64,000 nt of DNA from Lignipirellula cremea (GCF_007751035.1 NZ_CP036433.1:5499001-5563000); one strand, 5' to 3'; positions 37,758 to 46,842 are shown, numbered from the stretch's first letter. Notes: generated from the letters alone by a model not told the origin. Program-made: numbers and translations.

Positions 37758-38308
37758 TGAATGAACTGCTGGAACATCCCGTCCTGATCGGCTGCGTCGG
37801 CGGCGTGATTGTGCTCGCCATGGGCTACACCTGGCTGCAGCAGGGCGGCTGGAAACTGCTGGCGGCTACCGTGACTGCCTTGGTCCTCACCTGCCTGCTG
37901 CTGGTGGTGGAACGGGTCGTGGTCACCCCGCGCGAGGAAGTTCGCAACTCGCTGGACGCCATCGCCCGCGACTTTGAAACAAACGACATGCAACGCATCC
38001 TGTCGCACGTTTCCAAAACGGCGCCCGACATCCGGGCCCGAGCCTCGGGCGAATTCCCCCGCCATACGTTCAAAGATATTCGCATCACGAGTTTCGACAA
38101 AATCACCTTTGACCCGGGCCAGCCGCCGCGGGCCCAGGTCAGCCTGCGAGTAAGTCTCGTCGGAGATTTCTATGTGGGCGAGATCAACAAAGGCCAGGTC
38201 CCCAACATGCGCGCCGTGCGCGCCGTGAAGATCACGCTTCTCAAAGAAGACGGCGACTGGAAAGTCTCCGACTACCAGCACGGCCCGCCGCAGAGCGTGC
38301 TGGAATAG
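37754..38308 (+). CDS. Membrane-anchored hypothetical protein
   Basis: The 184-residue product has two N-terminal membrane helices (~10-25 and ~33-52) followed by a soluble domain with ERVVVTPREEVRNSLDAIARDFETNDMQ and beta strands FKDIRITSFDKITF, AQVSLRVSLVG. The soluble part looks like a SnoaL/NTF2-like cone fold, suggested by the alternation and the final DGDWKVSDYQ motif. It is translationally coupled to the preceding gene. Function unknown; the pair is downstream of enolase and may be conserved with it. Confidence 0.78.
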   Translation: MMNELLEHPVLIGCVGGVIVLAMGYTWLQQGGWKLLAATVTALVLTCLLLVVERVVVTPREEVRNSLDAIARDFETNDMQRILSHVSKTAPDIRARASGEFPRHTFKDIRITSFDKITFDPGQPPRAQVSLRVSLVGDFYVGEINKGQVPNMRAVRAVKITLLKEDGDWKVSDYQHGPPQSVLE

Positions 38309-38387
38309 GGTCAGCGAATACGCCTTGCATGACGACACGCACGGCAGGCTGTAACCGGCCCCGTTTCGCAGAATCGCCGGCAGTTTG

Positions 38388-38705
38388 TTAATTCGTCGGT
38401 ACCACCGCAATCCGGAAGCCTGTAACAATGCTGGCTTGCGAGTAGCCATGGCGATTGGCCGATCGTGCGGATTCGGGTGGGAATTGTGCGGAGCCCCCGT
38501 GCACCATGAAAACTGTCGGGTGGTCTGTTTTCCGCATAAAAGGCGGTACGTCGACGCCGCCTGCTGGCTGGTGGATGGTAAAGGTGCCGGTCCACTCTTG
38601 CACATTGCCATGCATGTCGTAGAGGCCCCACGCGTTGGGTTGTTTCCCGGCCAGGGCGTGCGTGGGAAGACCATAATGCGATTCAGCGAGCGGGACGACG
38701 CAGAA
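38388..38705 (-). pseudogene. Remnant of a formylglycine-generating-enzyme (SUMF1) protein
   Basis: The minus-strand frame reads GLPTHALAGKQPNAWGLYDMHGNVQEW, then HGGSAQFPPESARSANRHGYSQASIVTGFRIAVV to a stop at 38388. These match the C-terminal third of FGE-sulfatase/SUMF1 domains (consensus NAWGLYDMHGNVWEW, RGGSW..., GFRVV). The upstream two-thirds are absent: the frame stops at 38706-38708 inside the tilS 3' end, and no start is present beyond an internal ATG at the MHGNV position. FGE proteins activate sulfatases, of which planctomycetes have many. The remnant abuts and overlaps the end of tilS by 23 bp. I infer a deletion joined the two genes. Confidence 0.7.
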
Positions 38706-39717
38706 TCAAACGCCCTGCCCGTTTCTCGCCGATGACGCCGTCGGGCAGGGAGCGACGATCGTCGCGCACGTGCAGCATCGCCTCCAGGTCGAGCCATTGC
38801 TGGTAACCCATCTCCAGTTCATCCCAGTGCTGCTGTTTCCAGATCGATTTGAAGAGCTCCCGGACCAGCAACGACGGCGCCTTGGTCAGCTCCGCGATCG
38901 AAAGCGAAACCCCGTCATCCAGCGGCGTCGCCGCGCGATCATAAAGGGCGGCGGCCGCGGCGCTGACAACCGCTTGTGTTTCCTCGGCAAGGCTCCCTAG
39001 CCGGCGCAGGGCGACGTCGATCGCTGGGTTGTATTCGTCCCGCAGTTGCGGCAGGAGTTCGTGCCGCAGGCGGTTCCGCGTGAAATGCGTTTGCTGGTTG
39101 GTTTCGTCGTTGCAGTATGCCTGACTCTGGTGGGCCAGATAAGCCAGGATCTCGCTTCGTGTCAGATCGAGCATCGGCCGGGCCACGACGACCGCTTCGT
39201 TCAATACGCGATATCGCGGGATGCCGGCCAGTCCTGCCACGCCTGTCCCGCGAAGGATGCGGTGCAGGATCGTTTCCGCCTGGTCGTCGGCCGTATGCCC
39301 TGTCAGAATCCAGCGGGCGCCCAGTCGCTCGGCCGTCGCCAGCAGGAACGCATACCGCCGCTCGCGTGCTTCGGCTTCCACTCCCTGGGCCGGCGTCGAA
39401 CGAACGGTTCCCGCACGGCCAGCTTCCGCATCGCCAGCTGCCGTTCGCCCCGTTTCGCACGCCACGTTTATGCTGCGGCAAAGGTCACGAACGAACTGTT
39501 CATCCCGGCCTGCGGTCGGTCTCAGGCGATGATTGAAGTGCGCGACAAACAGCGTTCCTGATCCGCCTTCCTGCTGTTTCAGAGCGATCATCGCTTTGAG
39601 CAGCGCGACGCTGTCGGCTCCGCCGGAGACGGCCAGCAGCAGGGAGACGTTTCGCCAGTCGGCTGCGGGCCAGGCAGTCGCCAGCCGCTGTTCGAACGGG
39701 TGTCGATCGTTCGTCAT
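38683..39717 (-). CDS. tilS: tRNA(Ile)-lysidine synthase
   Basis: TilS adds lysine to cytidine-34 of tRNA-Ile(CAU), changing its decoding to AUA. The 344-residue protein has the PP-loop ATPase motif SLLLAVSGGADSVALLKA at ~26-42, VAHFNHRLR and LTGHTADDQAETILHRILRGTGVAGLAGIP, all family marks. The C-terminal substrate-binding part is shorter than in E. coli TilS. The start is ATG 39717. It is the last gene of the argC-argJ-channel-tilS string; its 3' end overlaps an FGE remnant. The internal segment with AAGDAEAGRAGTV looks like a low-complexity insertion. Confidence 0.94.
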   Translation of the reverse strand: MTNDRHPFEQRLATAWPAADWRNVSLLLAVSGGADSVALLKAMIALKQQEGGSGTLFVAHFNHRLRPTAGRDEQFVRDLCRSINVACETGRTAAGDAEAGRAGTVRSTPAQGVEAEARERRYAFLLATAERLGARWILTGHTADDQAETILHRILRGTGVAGLAGIPRYRVLNEAVVVARPMLDLTRSEILAYLAHQSQAYCNDETNQQTHFTRNRLRHELLPQLRDEYNPAIDVALRRLGSLAEETQAVVSAAAAALYDRAATPLDDGVSLSIAELTKAPSLLVRELFKSIWKQQHWDELEMGYQQWLDLEAMLHVRDDRRSLPDGVIGEKRAGRLILRRPAR

Positions 39718-39803
39718 GGGACGGGGGAGCCTTTCCGGCGTTCTAACCGCCAGCCTCGATCGACGCGCTGGTTGCGCCGCCGGGCCGCTGCCGTGGGAAC
39801 CCG

Positions 39804-40799
39804 CTAGACACGATACATGTTGCGAAAGCCTTGCACGTCTTCACCGCGGCCCATGAGAATGAGCACGTCGCCGACTTTGAACTGGAAGCTGGCGTCGGGG
39901 TTCAGCAGCATGTTCCCGTCGGCCTGTTTCACGGCGACCACCAGCAGGCGATGACGTCGATTGGCCTCGGTTTCGCGCACGGTGATATCGATCAACCCAC
40001 AGTCCGGCAGCACTTCGATCTCATCCAGGTCGTACTCAATGATGCTGCTTTCCGCCATGATATCCATCAGGTCGGCGGTGGAAGGGCGGGTGATCATGCG
40101 GACCATTTGCCGGGCGCTGATCACGGCCGGGGCGACGACTTTGTTCGCTCCCGCCTGGCGCAGTTTTTTCTCCGTCGACTTCTGATCCGCCCTGGCGATG
40201 ATCTGGATATTGGGAGACAGGTTACGGGTGGTCAGCGTGATGAACACGTTCAGGGCGTCGTTCGGCAGGGCCGTAACGAGCGACTTGGCGCGGCGGACGC
40301 CCGCTTCCAGCAGCACCTCCTCTTCGGTGGCGTCGCCGATAACGGACAGATAGCCCGACTCGCGAGCTTCGGCCACCAGGTGGGCTTCGTGATCGATGAC
40401 GACAAAGGCTCTTTTCTGGCGATAGAGCGATTCGCTGAGCAACTGGCCGTTGAGGCCGAACCCGCAAATGATGACATGGTTATGGAGCTGGTCGATCTCG
40501 CGTGTCATGCGGCGGCGTCCTAATGCTTGTTGGATTTGCCCTTCGGTAATCAGCTGCAGGAAACCGCCGAACGTGTAAGCCGCGGCCGTCATTCCAAACA
40601 CGATGACCGCGACGGTAAAAATTTGAAAGGCGTGCGAGTTCTGACTGCGTTCGCCATAACCGACGCTGGAGATGGTTACCGCCACCATCCAGACCGACTC
40701 CACCCAGTCGTAACCGAATAGCCGATAGCCGATGATCGCCGTTGTCAAGACAACGGCAAAGAAGATGGCGCCGGTGCGAATGCGTTGCAGGGGTCTCAT
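39804..40799 (-). CDS. Potassium channel with TrkA-N/RCK regulatory domains
   Basis: The 331-residue protein has two membrane helices (~11-28 and ~60-82) flanking a pore loop with the selectivity filter TISSVGYGE at 42-50, close to the T-x-TTVGYGD consensus. A TrkA-N nucleotide-binding domain follows (VIICGFGLNGQLLSESL, GDATEEEVLLEAGV) and a TrkA-C domain at ~245-331. It is a MthK/Kch-like K+ channel of the inner membrane. The filter ends in Glu instead of Asp. The ATG at 40799 overlaps the argJ stop (TGATG); a TTG one codon earlier is also open. It precedes tilS by 86 bp. Confidence 0.93.
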   Translation of the reverse strand: MRPLQRIRTGAIFFAVVLTTAIIGYRLFGYDWVESVWMVAVTISSVGYGERSQNSHAFQIFTVAVIVFGMTAAAYTFGGFLQLITEGQIQQALGRRRMTREIDQLHNHVIICGFGLNGQLLSESLYRQKRAFVVIDHEAHLVAEARESGYLSVIGDATEEEVLLEAGVRRAKSLVTALPNDALNVFITLTTRNLSPNIQIIARADQKSTEKKLRQAGANKVVAPAVISARQMVRMITRPSTADLMDIMAESSIIEYDLDEIEVLPDCGLIDITVRETEANRRHRLLVVAVKQADGNMLLNPDASFQFKVGDVLILMGRGEDVQGFRNMYRV

Positions 40800-41992
40800 C
40801 AAGTAGTGTATTCGGAGTTGAACTTGATGTAATCGACCGTGAGGTCGCTCGTCCAGAACCGCAGGTTGGCGTCGCCCGCGTTCAGGTCCAGCCGCAGAAA
40901 CGTTTCGTGCTGGCCGCGAATCGAACGACTGACGACCTTGGCCTCAAACTCCGCCGGCGATCCTTGCTGGTAAATCAGGTGGTCGTTAATGTGCAGATCA
41001 ACCCGGGCCGGATCGAATTTGGCGCCTGCGTAACCGGCCGCAGAAACAATGCGGCCCCAGTTGGGATCCGCTCCGGCGACGGCCGTTTTGACCAGGGCGC
41101 TCTCGGCGATTGCCTTGGCGATGCGTCGGGCGTCGCTGGTGGAGGCGGCGCCGCAGACATCGATCGTGATCAGGTGGGTGGCGCCTTCGCCGTCGCTGGG
41201 GATCATGCGGGCCATTTCCGTGCACGTTTCCACCAGGGCGGCCTGGAAGGCTTCCCGGTCAGACCCTGTCAGCGGTTTGCCAGTGGCGGCGCCGTTGGCC
41301 AGCAGGAGCACGGTGTCGTTCGTGCTGGTGTGGCCTTCCACGCTGATGCAGTTGAAGCTGACCTCGACGGCGGAACGCAACATCGCCTGGGCGTCGGCCG
41401 GTTCCAGGGCGGCGTCGGTCGCAATTACGCAGAGCATGGTCGCCATATGCGGGCCAATCATGCCGGCGCCTTTGGCCATGCCGACCAGGCGAATTTCACT
41501 GTCTTGCACAGCCAGCGAGCGGGCAGCGATCTTGCGACTGCTGTCGGTGGTCAGCACGCCATCGGACGCCGCGAGGAAAGCCGCTTCGTCGTCGCCCAGC
41601 GACTGGGCCGCCGCCGTCGTTCCGGCGGCGATTTTCTCCATCGGCAGGAATACGCCAATCACGCCCGTCGACATGACCAGTCCCTGCGAAGGCGAACAGC
41701 CACAAGCGTCGGCGGCCACGGAGAGCATCGTCTGGGCGTCGGCCAGTCCGCGGGGACCCGTGCAGGCGTTGGCGTTCCCCGAATTGACGACGACAAAGCG
41801 GGCGTCCGCCATCGGCGTGCGGGAGCGATCGATTTGCACCGGCGCGGCAAAAACCAGGTTCTGGGTATAAACGCCAGCGGCGGTCGCGGGCTGATCAGAA
41901 ACGATCAACGACATATCTTTCACGCCAGCGGCCTGTTTGATTCCACAATGCACGCCGGCAAAGCGGAACCCTTTGGGAAGAGCAATCGTCAT
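40799..41992 (-). CDS. argJ: Bifunctional glutamate N-acetyltransferase/ornithine acetyltransferase
   Basis: ArgJ recycles the acetyl group between acetylornithine and glutamate in arginine synthesis. The 397-residue precursor has the start MTIALPKGFRFAGVHCGIK, the conserved NSGNANACTG, and the self-cleavage region GMIGPHMATML, where the precursor splits before Thr. The C-terminal half has GAS..-like GVAIATDAALEP-type and NWGRIVSAAGYAG segments. The family length and motif order are intact. I chose ATG 41992, though the frame extends to 42088. It follows argC (109 bp gap) and its stop overlaps the channel gene. Confidence 0.95.
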   Translation of the reverse strand: MTIALPKGFRFAGVHCGIKQAAGVKDMSLIVSDQPATAAGVYTQNLVFAAPVQIDRSRTPMADARFVVVNSGNANACTGPRGLADAQTMLSVAADACGCSPSQGLVMSTGVIGVFLPMEKIAAGTTAAAQSLGDDEAAFLAASDGVLTTDSSRKIAARSLAVQDSEIRLVGMAKGAGMIGPHMATMLCVIATDAALEPADAQAMLRSAVEVSFNCISVEGHTSTNDTVLLLANGAATGKPLTGSDREAFQAALVETCTEMARMIPSDGEGATHLITIDVCGAASTSDARRIAKAIAESALVKTAVAGADPNWGRIVSAAGYAGAKFDPARVDLHINDHLIYQQGSPAEFEAKVVSRSIRGQHETFLRLDLNAGDANLRFWTSDLTVDYIKFNSEYTT

Positions 41993-42100
41993 ACGGTCAA
42001 GGTCTGCTGAGGAGCAAAGCGGCCTGCGAGCAGGCCGCCAGGAAAGGGAACTGGTCAGTCGGTCCCGGCGGACGCGACCGTCAGGCACGCAAGTCGAGCA

Positions 42101-43108
42101 TTACAGGGCGCAGGTTTCCGGAAAACCGTACAGCAGGTTGAAGTTCTGCACGGCCGCTCCGGAGGCGCCTTTGATCAGGTTGTCGATGCTGCTGATCAGG
42201 ACGATTCGCCCCCGCACCAGGCGGGCCGTGATGTCGCAAAAGTTAGTGCCGCTGACGTCCTTGGTGGCCGGCAGATGATTGACGACCCGCACGAAGGGAG
42301 CGTCGCGATAGAAATCGCGTAGCGTTTCCAGCAGCTGCTCTTCGGTGACCGGGCTGGTCGGCCGGGCGTAAATGGTGCTGAGGATGCCGCGGTCCATCGG
42401 GGTCAGATGGGGCGTAAAAATGCATTCGACCGCGGCGCCAGTGGCCCGTTTGAGGATCTGATCGATCTCGGGCATGTGGCGGTGGCGACCGACATTGTAC
42501 GCCGAGATGCTTTCATTGCATTCGGGGTAATGGAACGGCAGCTTGGGCGTCCGTCCGGCCCCGCTGACGCCTGTTTTGGAATCGATCACAATATCCAGCG
42601 GATCGATCATTCCCTTTTTCAGGAACGGAGCCAGCGGCAGAATGGCGGAGGTCGGGAAACATCCCGGATTGGCGACCAGATCGGCCTCGATAATGTCATC
42701 AGCGAACAGTTCGGGCAAACCGTACGCCGTTTTCCCCAGCCGTTCCGGGTCCGGGTGCTGGCCGCCGTACCACTGCGTGTAGGACGCTTCATCGTCCAGG
42801 CGATAGTCGGCGCTGAAGTCGATGACCTTGACCCCAGAGCCCATAATCTCTTTGACCGCTTCCGCGCTGGCGGCATGGGGCAGGCAGCAGAAAACGCAGT
42901 CGACACGGCCGGCGACAGAGGCGGGCGTAGCGTTCTCCAGCTTCAGATCCAGGCGTCCCGTCAACTGCGGGTGAACCATGCCAATGTGCGGTTCGCCTTC
43001 CTGGCGGCTGGTCAGGACCGTGATTTCCGCGTGCGGATGCCGCAGCAGGATTTTCAGGAGTTCCAGCGCCGTGTAACCGGTCGCTCCACAAATGCCAATT
43101 TTCACCAT
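42101..43108 (-). CDS. argC: N-acetyl-gamma-glutamyl-phosphate reductase
   Basis: ArgC reduces N-acetylglutamyl phosphate in arginine synthesis. The 335-residue protein begins [22 protein letters not shown] (NADP-binding), has [11 protein letters not shown], the catalytic Cys in [18 protein letters not shown] (~150), and [16 protein letters not shown] near the end. It matches the type-1 ArgC family at normal length. ATG 43108 is preceded by GAG eight to ten bases upstream; an alternative ATG at 43117 adds three residues. The gene opens the four-gene minus-strand operon. Confidence 0.95.
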   Translation of the reverse strand: MVKIGICGATGYTALELLKILLRHPHAEITVLTSRQEGEPHIGMVHPQLTGRLDLKLENATPASVAGRVDCVFCCLPHAASAEAVKEIMGSGVKVIDFSADYRLDDEASYTQWYGGQHPDPERLGKTAYGLPELFADDIIEADLVANPGCFPTSAILPLAPFLKKGMIDPLDIVIDSKTGVSGAGRTPKLPFHYPECNESISAYNVGRHRHMPEIDQILKRATGAAVECIFTPHLTPMDRGILSTIYARPTSPVTEEQLLETLRDFYRDAPFVRVVNHLPATKDVSGTNFCDITARLVRGRIVLISSIDNLIKGASGAAVQNFNLLYGFPETCAL

Positions 43109-43310
43109 CGATCGCATCTCAAAAAGGATTTTCGCAGTTACACGATAGTCGCGGGCGGCAGAGCGGTTCCGAAAGGCGCCATTCTCCGCGACGAGCTCTA
43201 TTGTAGCGAAACGGTCCGGTCGTGTTAGGCTACGTTCGCCAGGAGCGTGGGCGTTCTTCCCTTCTGACTGCCGGATGCTGCAGTCCCGCAACGACCGTGA
43301 ACCAACGAAA

Positions 43311-43345
43311 ACAGGCCGCAACACGCGAATCGTGCTGCGGCCTGT
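43311..43345. terminator. Long hairpin between argC and porin-like copy 1
   Basis: ACAGGCCGCA (43311-43320) pairs with TGCGGCCTGT (43336-43345), and the loop itself can form CACG / CGTG. It lies 59 bp beyond the stop of porin-like copy 1. It ends minus-strand transcription of copy 1 upstream of the argC operon. Confidence 0.65.
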
Positions 43346-43357
43346 ATTGTCTTTCAA

Positions 43358-43378
43358 GCCCCGGCAATGCGCCGGGGC
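43358..43378. terminator. Second hairpin after porin-like copy 1
   Basis: An 8-bp stem (GCCCCGGC / GCCGGGGC, loop AATGC) lies 26 bp beyond the copy 1 stop, directly before the long hairpin. Together they resemble the paired hairpins downstream of copies 2 and 3. Confidence 0.6.
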
Positions 43379-43403
43379 GTGGTGATCTTCTCAAACGGGC
43401 CGG

Positions 43404-44798
43404 TTAGCGGAAGTAACGATTGAACTGAACCATGAGTTCGGTGTCAAAGTTACGATCTTCCTGCCGTAGCGGCATCACGGCGCCAACCCGCAGGTTGCTG
43501 CAGGCGCCCAGTTGGAAGTGCAACGCAGCCGTCAGGTTCAGCACGTCGTACCGGTTGTCGATATTGCCGTAGCCAAAAGTATCGGCATCGTCGAGGACAA
43601 TATCGCTGTCCTGGATCGCGGTGTTGTAGTGCAGTTCCAACAGCGCGGCCACGCCCGTGACGCGAGCACACGGGTTGCGGTAAAGCCAAGAACCCACCTG
43701 CACGTCGAGCATCAGCTGGTTCTGGTCCTGGAGGCGGCCTTCGCCCACGGCGTCAGTAAATTCGACGTCGTTTCCATTCAGATCAAAGTCAATCTGGGCA
43801 AAGGCGGTGACAAAAATATTGTCGGTCACCTGTTCCGTGTAGCCGATGAACGGCTGCAGGTGCCAGGCTTCATTCTTGATGCGGATGGCCTGGGTGGCCT
43901 GGGCAACCAGCGTTTCATCGGGAGCGTTGGGGATCACCAGCCCCAGGCCGACCGACAAAGCGGAATTCGACGTGCGGTGCAAATACTGCTTGTAAGCGAG
44001 CGTAATATTACCCAGCTGCTGATCGTTGCCCGCAACCTGACCGGCCACCTGGTTATTGTCGATCGCACTGATCAGCGGCAAACGCACTTCAATCGAACGA
44101 TTCCCGTCGAAGAACGGACGCTCAATACCCACCGTGTAACGGTCCGCATTGTAATCGTTGCCCAGCGTGTCGATGAACGCATTGTGGAAGTGGTTGTAGT
44201 TAACGTAGGCGCGATGACGGACCAGAGGGGAATTGTTATCCGCGATTTTGACGCGGCGATAGAAACTTCCCACGCCGCCTGCGCCCGATCCGCCGTAGCT
44301 GGAAATGAGGCGGTTATTCGCTTGCGCCATATCGCCAACCATGTTCGGCGTAAGGCTTTGCGACTCGCCTGCCACGCCCGACTGGCGGACGAAGTTGTCG
44401 ACCGAGGCGCTTGCGTCAAAGTTGCCTGTATCCGCCACCGGAGCCGGCATGTTGCTCAGGTCCGAAGGGGAAACCGAGGGATCGCGGGGGGGAGCCGGCG
44501 CGCCGGAATCACTCGGATCCGAGATCGGTGGCCGGGGCGCCGAGGGATCCGCCGGTGTCGGGCGTCCCGGGTTCATGTACGTGCCGCCGGGCGTAGGGGC
44601 GACCGGGCCCATCACGGCGGGACCATAAGAATCGCAGCCAACGCAGTTACCCGGTTGGTGCTGTGCCTGGGCCGGAGCCGCCACCGCCAGAGCGAGTATC
44701 ATCGCGCCAAAGCTGAATGCGGCCGTCCGACGCCGGACGCCGGAAACAAGCAGATTCATCCTGCCTGCAATTGCATACCGAAGAAACGCCAACTTCAT
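43404..44798 (-). CDS. Porin-like outer-membrane protein, tandem copy 1
   Basis: The 464-residue protein has a signal peptide (a long n-region, then FGAMILALAVAAPAQAQ), a Pro/Ser-rich linker of ~70 residues with repeated PSD/SDSGAP motifs, and a beta-rich body (~160-464): SVDNFVRQSGVAGESQSLTPN, YNHFHNAFIDTLG, RYTVGIERPFFDGNRSIEVRLPL, HFQLGACSNLRVGAVMPLRQEDRNF, ending in ...QFNRYFR. The terminal aromatic residue and strand pattern point to an outer-membrane barrel; no substrate or named family. GGAGG before the ATG supports the start. Closely related to the next two minus-strand genes. Confidence 0.85.
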   Translation of the reverse strand: MKLAFLRYAIAGRMNLLVSGVRRRTAAFSFGAMILALAVAAPAQAQHQPGNCVGCDSYGPAVMGPVAPTPGGTYMNPGRPTPADPSAPRPPISDPSDSGAPAPPRDPSVSPSDLSNMPAPVADTGNFDASASVDNFVRQSGVAGESQSLTPNMVGDMAQANNRLISSYGGSGAGGVGSFYRRVKIADNNSPLVRHRAYVNYNHFHNAFIDTLGNDYNADRYTVGIERPFFDGNRSIEVRLPLISAIDNNQVAGQVAGNDQQLGNITLAYKQYLHRTSNSALSVGLGLVIPNAPDETLVAQATQAIRIKNEAWHLQPFIGYTEQVTDNIFVTAFAQIDFDLNGNDVEFTDAVGEGRLQDQNQLMLDVQVGSWLYRNPCARVTGVAALLELHYNTAIQDSDIVLDDADTFGYGNIDNRYDVLNLTAALHFQLGACSNLRVGAVMPLRQEDRNFDTELMVQFNRYFR

Positions 44799-44825
44799 AG
44801 GAAAAACCTCCGTGTGTTTTACACC

Positions 44826-44837
44826 GGGCTCCTGCCC
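44826..44837 (-). promoter_or_regulatory. Leader hairpin of porin-like copy 1
   Basis: On the minus strand GGGC-AGGA-GCCC forms a 4-bp stem just before ACACGGAGG, the ribosome site of copy 1. An equivalent hairpin precedes each of the other two copies, with different loop bases. Confidence 0.5.
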
Positions 44838-45287
44838 AGTACTTTATGGGATGATGGGAGGGCTGCATGCATCCACCGATGTATTGCCGTCCGCCTGACA
44901 TCTAAAATCGGAAGCATTCCGACTCTTAGATTTGACTAAGAAACCCCACGGATGGGAATTGTTAAGACAGTTGCGGGTCGTACCAGTTGCGTCGACTTTT
45001 CCGGCAGCGAAAAATTTTCTCAAGAGAAAATACGCCCCCCACTTCTTTTGTGAGATCACCATGCTGCTAGTAGGGTATTCGGTCTGCTGGATGCAGCCCT
45101 GAAGTTCAGACGGATCAGGGCGCACCAACCTGCAAGCACGGAGGAGATGCAAGAAAGTTGCGGCCAGGAGAAAGCCGGCGCGGCCAACGAGCGTTCCCTC
45201 GAAGAACTTGAGCGATCTCCACGTCGGAGATTCTGCCGGCGTGCGCAAGATGCCTGGAACGGCGCCCGGGAACCGACGCCAGGCGGC

Positions 45288-45336
45288 GCGACGTTTGCGT
45301 CGCTGCTGAGTCCCCGGTTTCTGCCCGCCGGGGACT
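45288..45336. terminator. Two adjacent hairpins downstream of porin-like copy 2
   Basis: Hairpin A is GCGACG-TTTG-CGTCGC (45288-45303). Hairpin B is AGTCCCCGG / CCGGGGACT with a ten-base loop (45309-45336). Both lie 58-106 bp past the stop of copy 2. The same pair occurs after copy 3 at 47292-47340, with stem B changed from CCGG to CGAT pairing compensatorily. No clear T-run follows, so they could be terminators, mRNA-stabilising structures or a small RNA. Confidence 0.6.
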
Positions 45337-45393
45337 GCCGCCACAATTGACTCTTTCCGGTTCGCCGCTGCCCTGGCCACCGGGTCGAGGAGC

Positions 45394-46803
45394 CTAACGG
45401 AAGTAATGGTTGAACTGAACCATAAGTTCGGTATCAAAATTACGATCTTCCTGCCGCAACGGCACCGCGACGCCAGTCCGCAAGGTAGTCGACGACCCCA
45501 GCTGGAAGTGCAACGCGGCCGTCAGATTCAGCACGTCGAACCGGTTGTACGGAGTGCCGTAGATGGCGCCGCCGCCGCCAGCATCGATGTCATCGGAATC
45601 CTGGAGGGCTGTGTTGTAGTGGAGTTCCAGCAGGGCCGCCACGCCCGTGACGCGAGCGCACGGGTTCCGATACAGCCAGCTGCCGACCTGCACGTCAAGC
45701 ATCAGCAGGTTCTGGTCCTGGCTGCGCTCGCCCACAAGATTCGCGACCCCGTTGTTTTCGATGCCGTTTCCATTCAGATCGAAGTCAACCTGAGCGAAAC
45801 CGGTGACGAAAATCCGGTCGGTGACATTTTCCGTATAGCCAATAAACGGCTGCAGGTGCCAGGCCTCGTTCTTCACTCGGAAGTTGGCAACGACTTCGGT
45901 GTAGGTTTCACCGGGAGCGGTGGGAATCCCCAGTCCCAGGCCGGCGGTCAGGGCGGAATTCGACGTGCGATACAGATACTGCTTGTACGCCAGCGTAATA
46001 TTGCCGAGTTGCTGATCGTTGCCCGACGTTGAATTAATCGAAGCCACCTCCACGTTGTTATCGATGGAGCTGACCAGCGGCACTCGCACCTCGATCGAAC
46101 GATTCCCATCCCAGAACGGACGTTCAATGCCGACCGTATAGCGATCGGTGTTGTACTGGCCGCCGCCAACATCACTAAAGGTGTTGTGGAAATGGTTGTA
46201 GGTCAGATAGGCTCGATGGCGAACCAGCGGCGAATTATTGTCCGCGATCTTGAACCGACGATAAAAACTGCCGATACCGCCTGCCTCAATGCCGGATGAG
46301 GAGAGAAACAGCCGGCTGCCGGCTACCGCCATATCGCCAACCATGTTCGGCGTCAGGCTTTGCGACTCGGAAGCCACGCCTGACTGCCGGACGAAATTGT
46401 CGACCGAGGCGCTGGCGTTGAAGTCGCCCGTGTCCGCCATGGGAGCCGGCATGTCGCTCAGATCCGAAGGGGACACGCTCAAATCACCAGGAGGAACCGG
46501 GGCGCCCGAATCGCTCGGATCCGAGATCTGCGGCCGGGGAGTCGAAGGACCGGCCGGCGTGGGACGCCCTGGGTTCATGTACGTACCGCCGGGTGTAGAG
46601 CCGACCGCGCCCATTACGGCGGGGCCGTAAGAGTCGCATCCGACGCAGTTGCCTGGCTGGTGCTGAGCCTGGGCCGGAGCCGTTACGGCCAGGGCGAGTA
46701 ACATCGCACCAAAGCTGAGGGCGGCCGTCCGACGACGCCGGACCCCAGAGACAAGCAGATTCATCCGGCCTGCAATCGCATATCGAAGTAACGCCAGCTT
46801 CAT
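45394..46803 (-). CDS. Porin-like outer-membrane protein, tandem copy 2
   Basis: The 469-residue protein is a close paralogue of copy 1: the same MKLALLRYAIAGRMNLLVSG start, the same HQPGNCVGCDSYGPAVMG block, and the same barrel landmarks (RYTVGIERPFWDGNRSIEVR, ending QFNHYFR). It differs in loop regions, e.g. SSIDNNVEVASINSTSGND, and has an insertion ENNGVANLVGERS. The ATG at 46803 has GGAGG eight bases upstream; the frame extends 41 codons upstream with no start signal. Two hairpins follow the stop. Confidence 0.87.
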   Translation of the reverse strand: MKLALLRYAIAGRMNLLVSGVRRRRTAALSFGAMLLALAVTAPAQAQHQPGNCVGCDSYGPAVMGAVGSTPGGTYMNPGRPTPAGPSTPRPQISDPSDSGAPVPPGDLSVSPSDLSDMPAPMADTGDFNASASVDNFVRQSGVASESQSLTPNMVGDMAVAGSRLFLSSSGIEAGGIGSFYRRFKIADNNSPLVRHRAYLTYNHFHNTFSDVGGGQYNTDRYTVGIERPFWDGNRSIEVRVPLVSSIDNNVEVASINSTSGNDQQLGNITLAYKQYLYRTSNSALTAGLGLGIPTAPGETYTEVVANFRVKNEAWHLQPFIGYTENVTDRIFVTGFAQVDFDLNGNGIENNGVANLVGERSQDQNLLMLDVQVGSWLYRNPCARVTGVAALLELHYNTALQDSDDIDAGGGGAIYGTPYNRFDVLNLTAALHFQLGSSTTLRTGVAVPLRQEDRNFDTELMVQFNHYFR

Positions 46804-46830
46804 TGATACAACCTCCGTGTGTTTTCCATC

Positions 46831-46842
46831 GGGCTCATGCCC
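46831..46842 (-). promoter_or_regulatory. Leader hairpin of porin-like copy 2
   Basis: On the minus strand GGGC-ATGA-GCCC forms a 4-bp stem just before the GGAGG ribosome site. The loop differs from copy 1, but the stem is kept. Confidence 0.5.

Larger units (their letters stand above)
44799..45393. repeat. Duplicated intergenic unit between porin-like copies 1 and 2
   Basis: These 595 bp are alignable with the 594-bp gap between copies 2 and 3. Shared segments include the leader just upstream of copy 1 (SD, small hairpin, GGGATGATGGGA), a middle block with GACTTTTCCGGCAGCG, and the downstream tail of copy 2 with two strong hairpins (45288-45303 and 45309-45336). No gene is supported; the minus ORF at 44844-45437 is not conserved in reading frame and is rejected. 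This shows that the tandem duplication included the flanks. Confidence 0.7.

Noticed and set aside
40742-42010. 422-codon plus-strand ORF opposite argJ and the K+ channel start
   Set aside because: It is a shadow of argJ, with low-complexity His/Arg/Gly composition.
43512-44939. 475-codon plus-strand ORF opposite porin-like copy 1
   Set aside because: The minus-strand gene has a signal peptide, ribosome site and two paralogues; this frame has none.
44844-45437. 197-codon minus-strand ORF in the duplicated intergenic region
   Set aside because: The corresponding region of the other unit does not keep a comparable frame, and conserved parts are hairpins.
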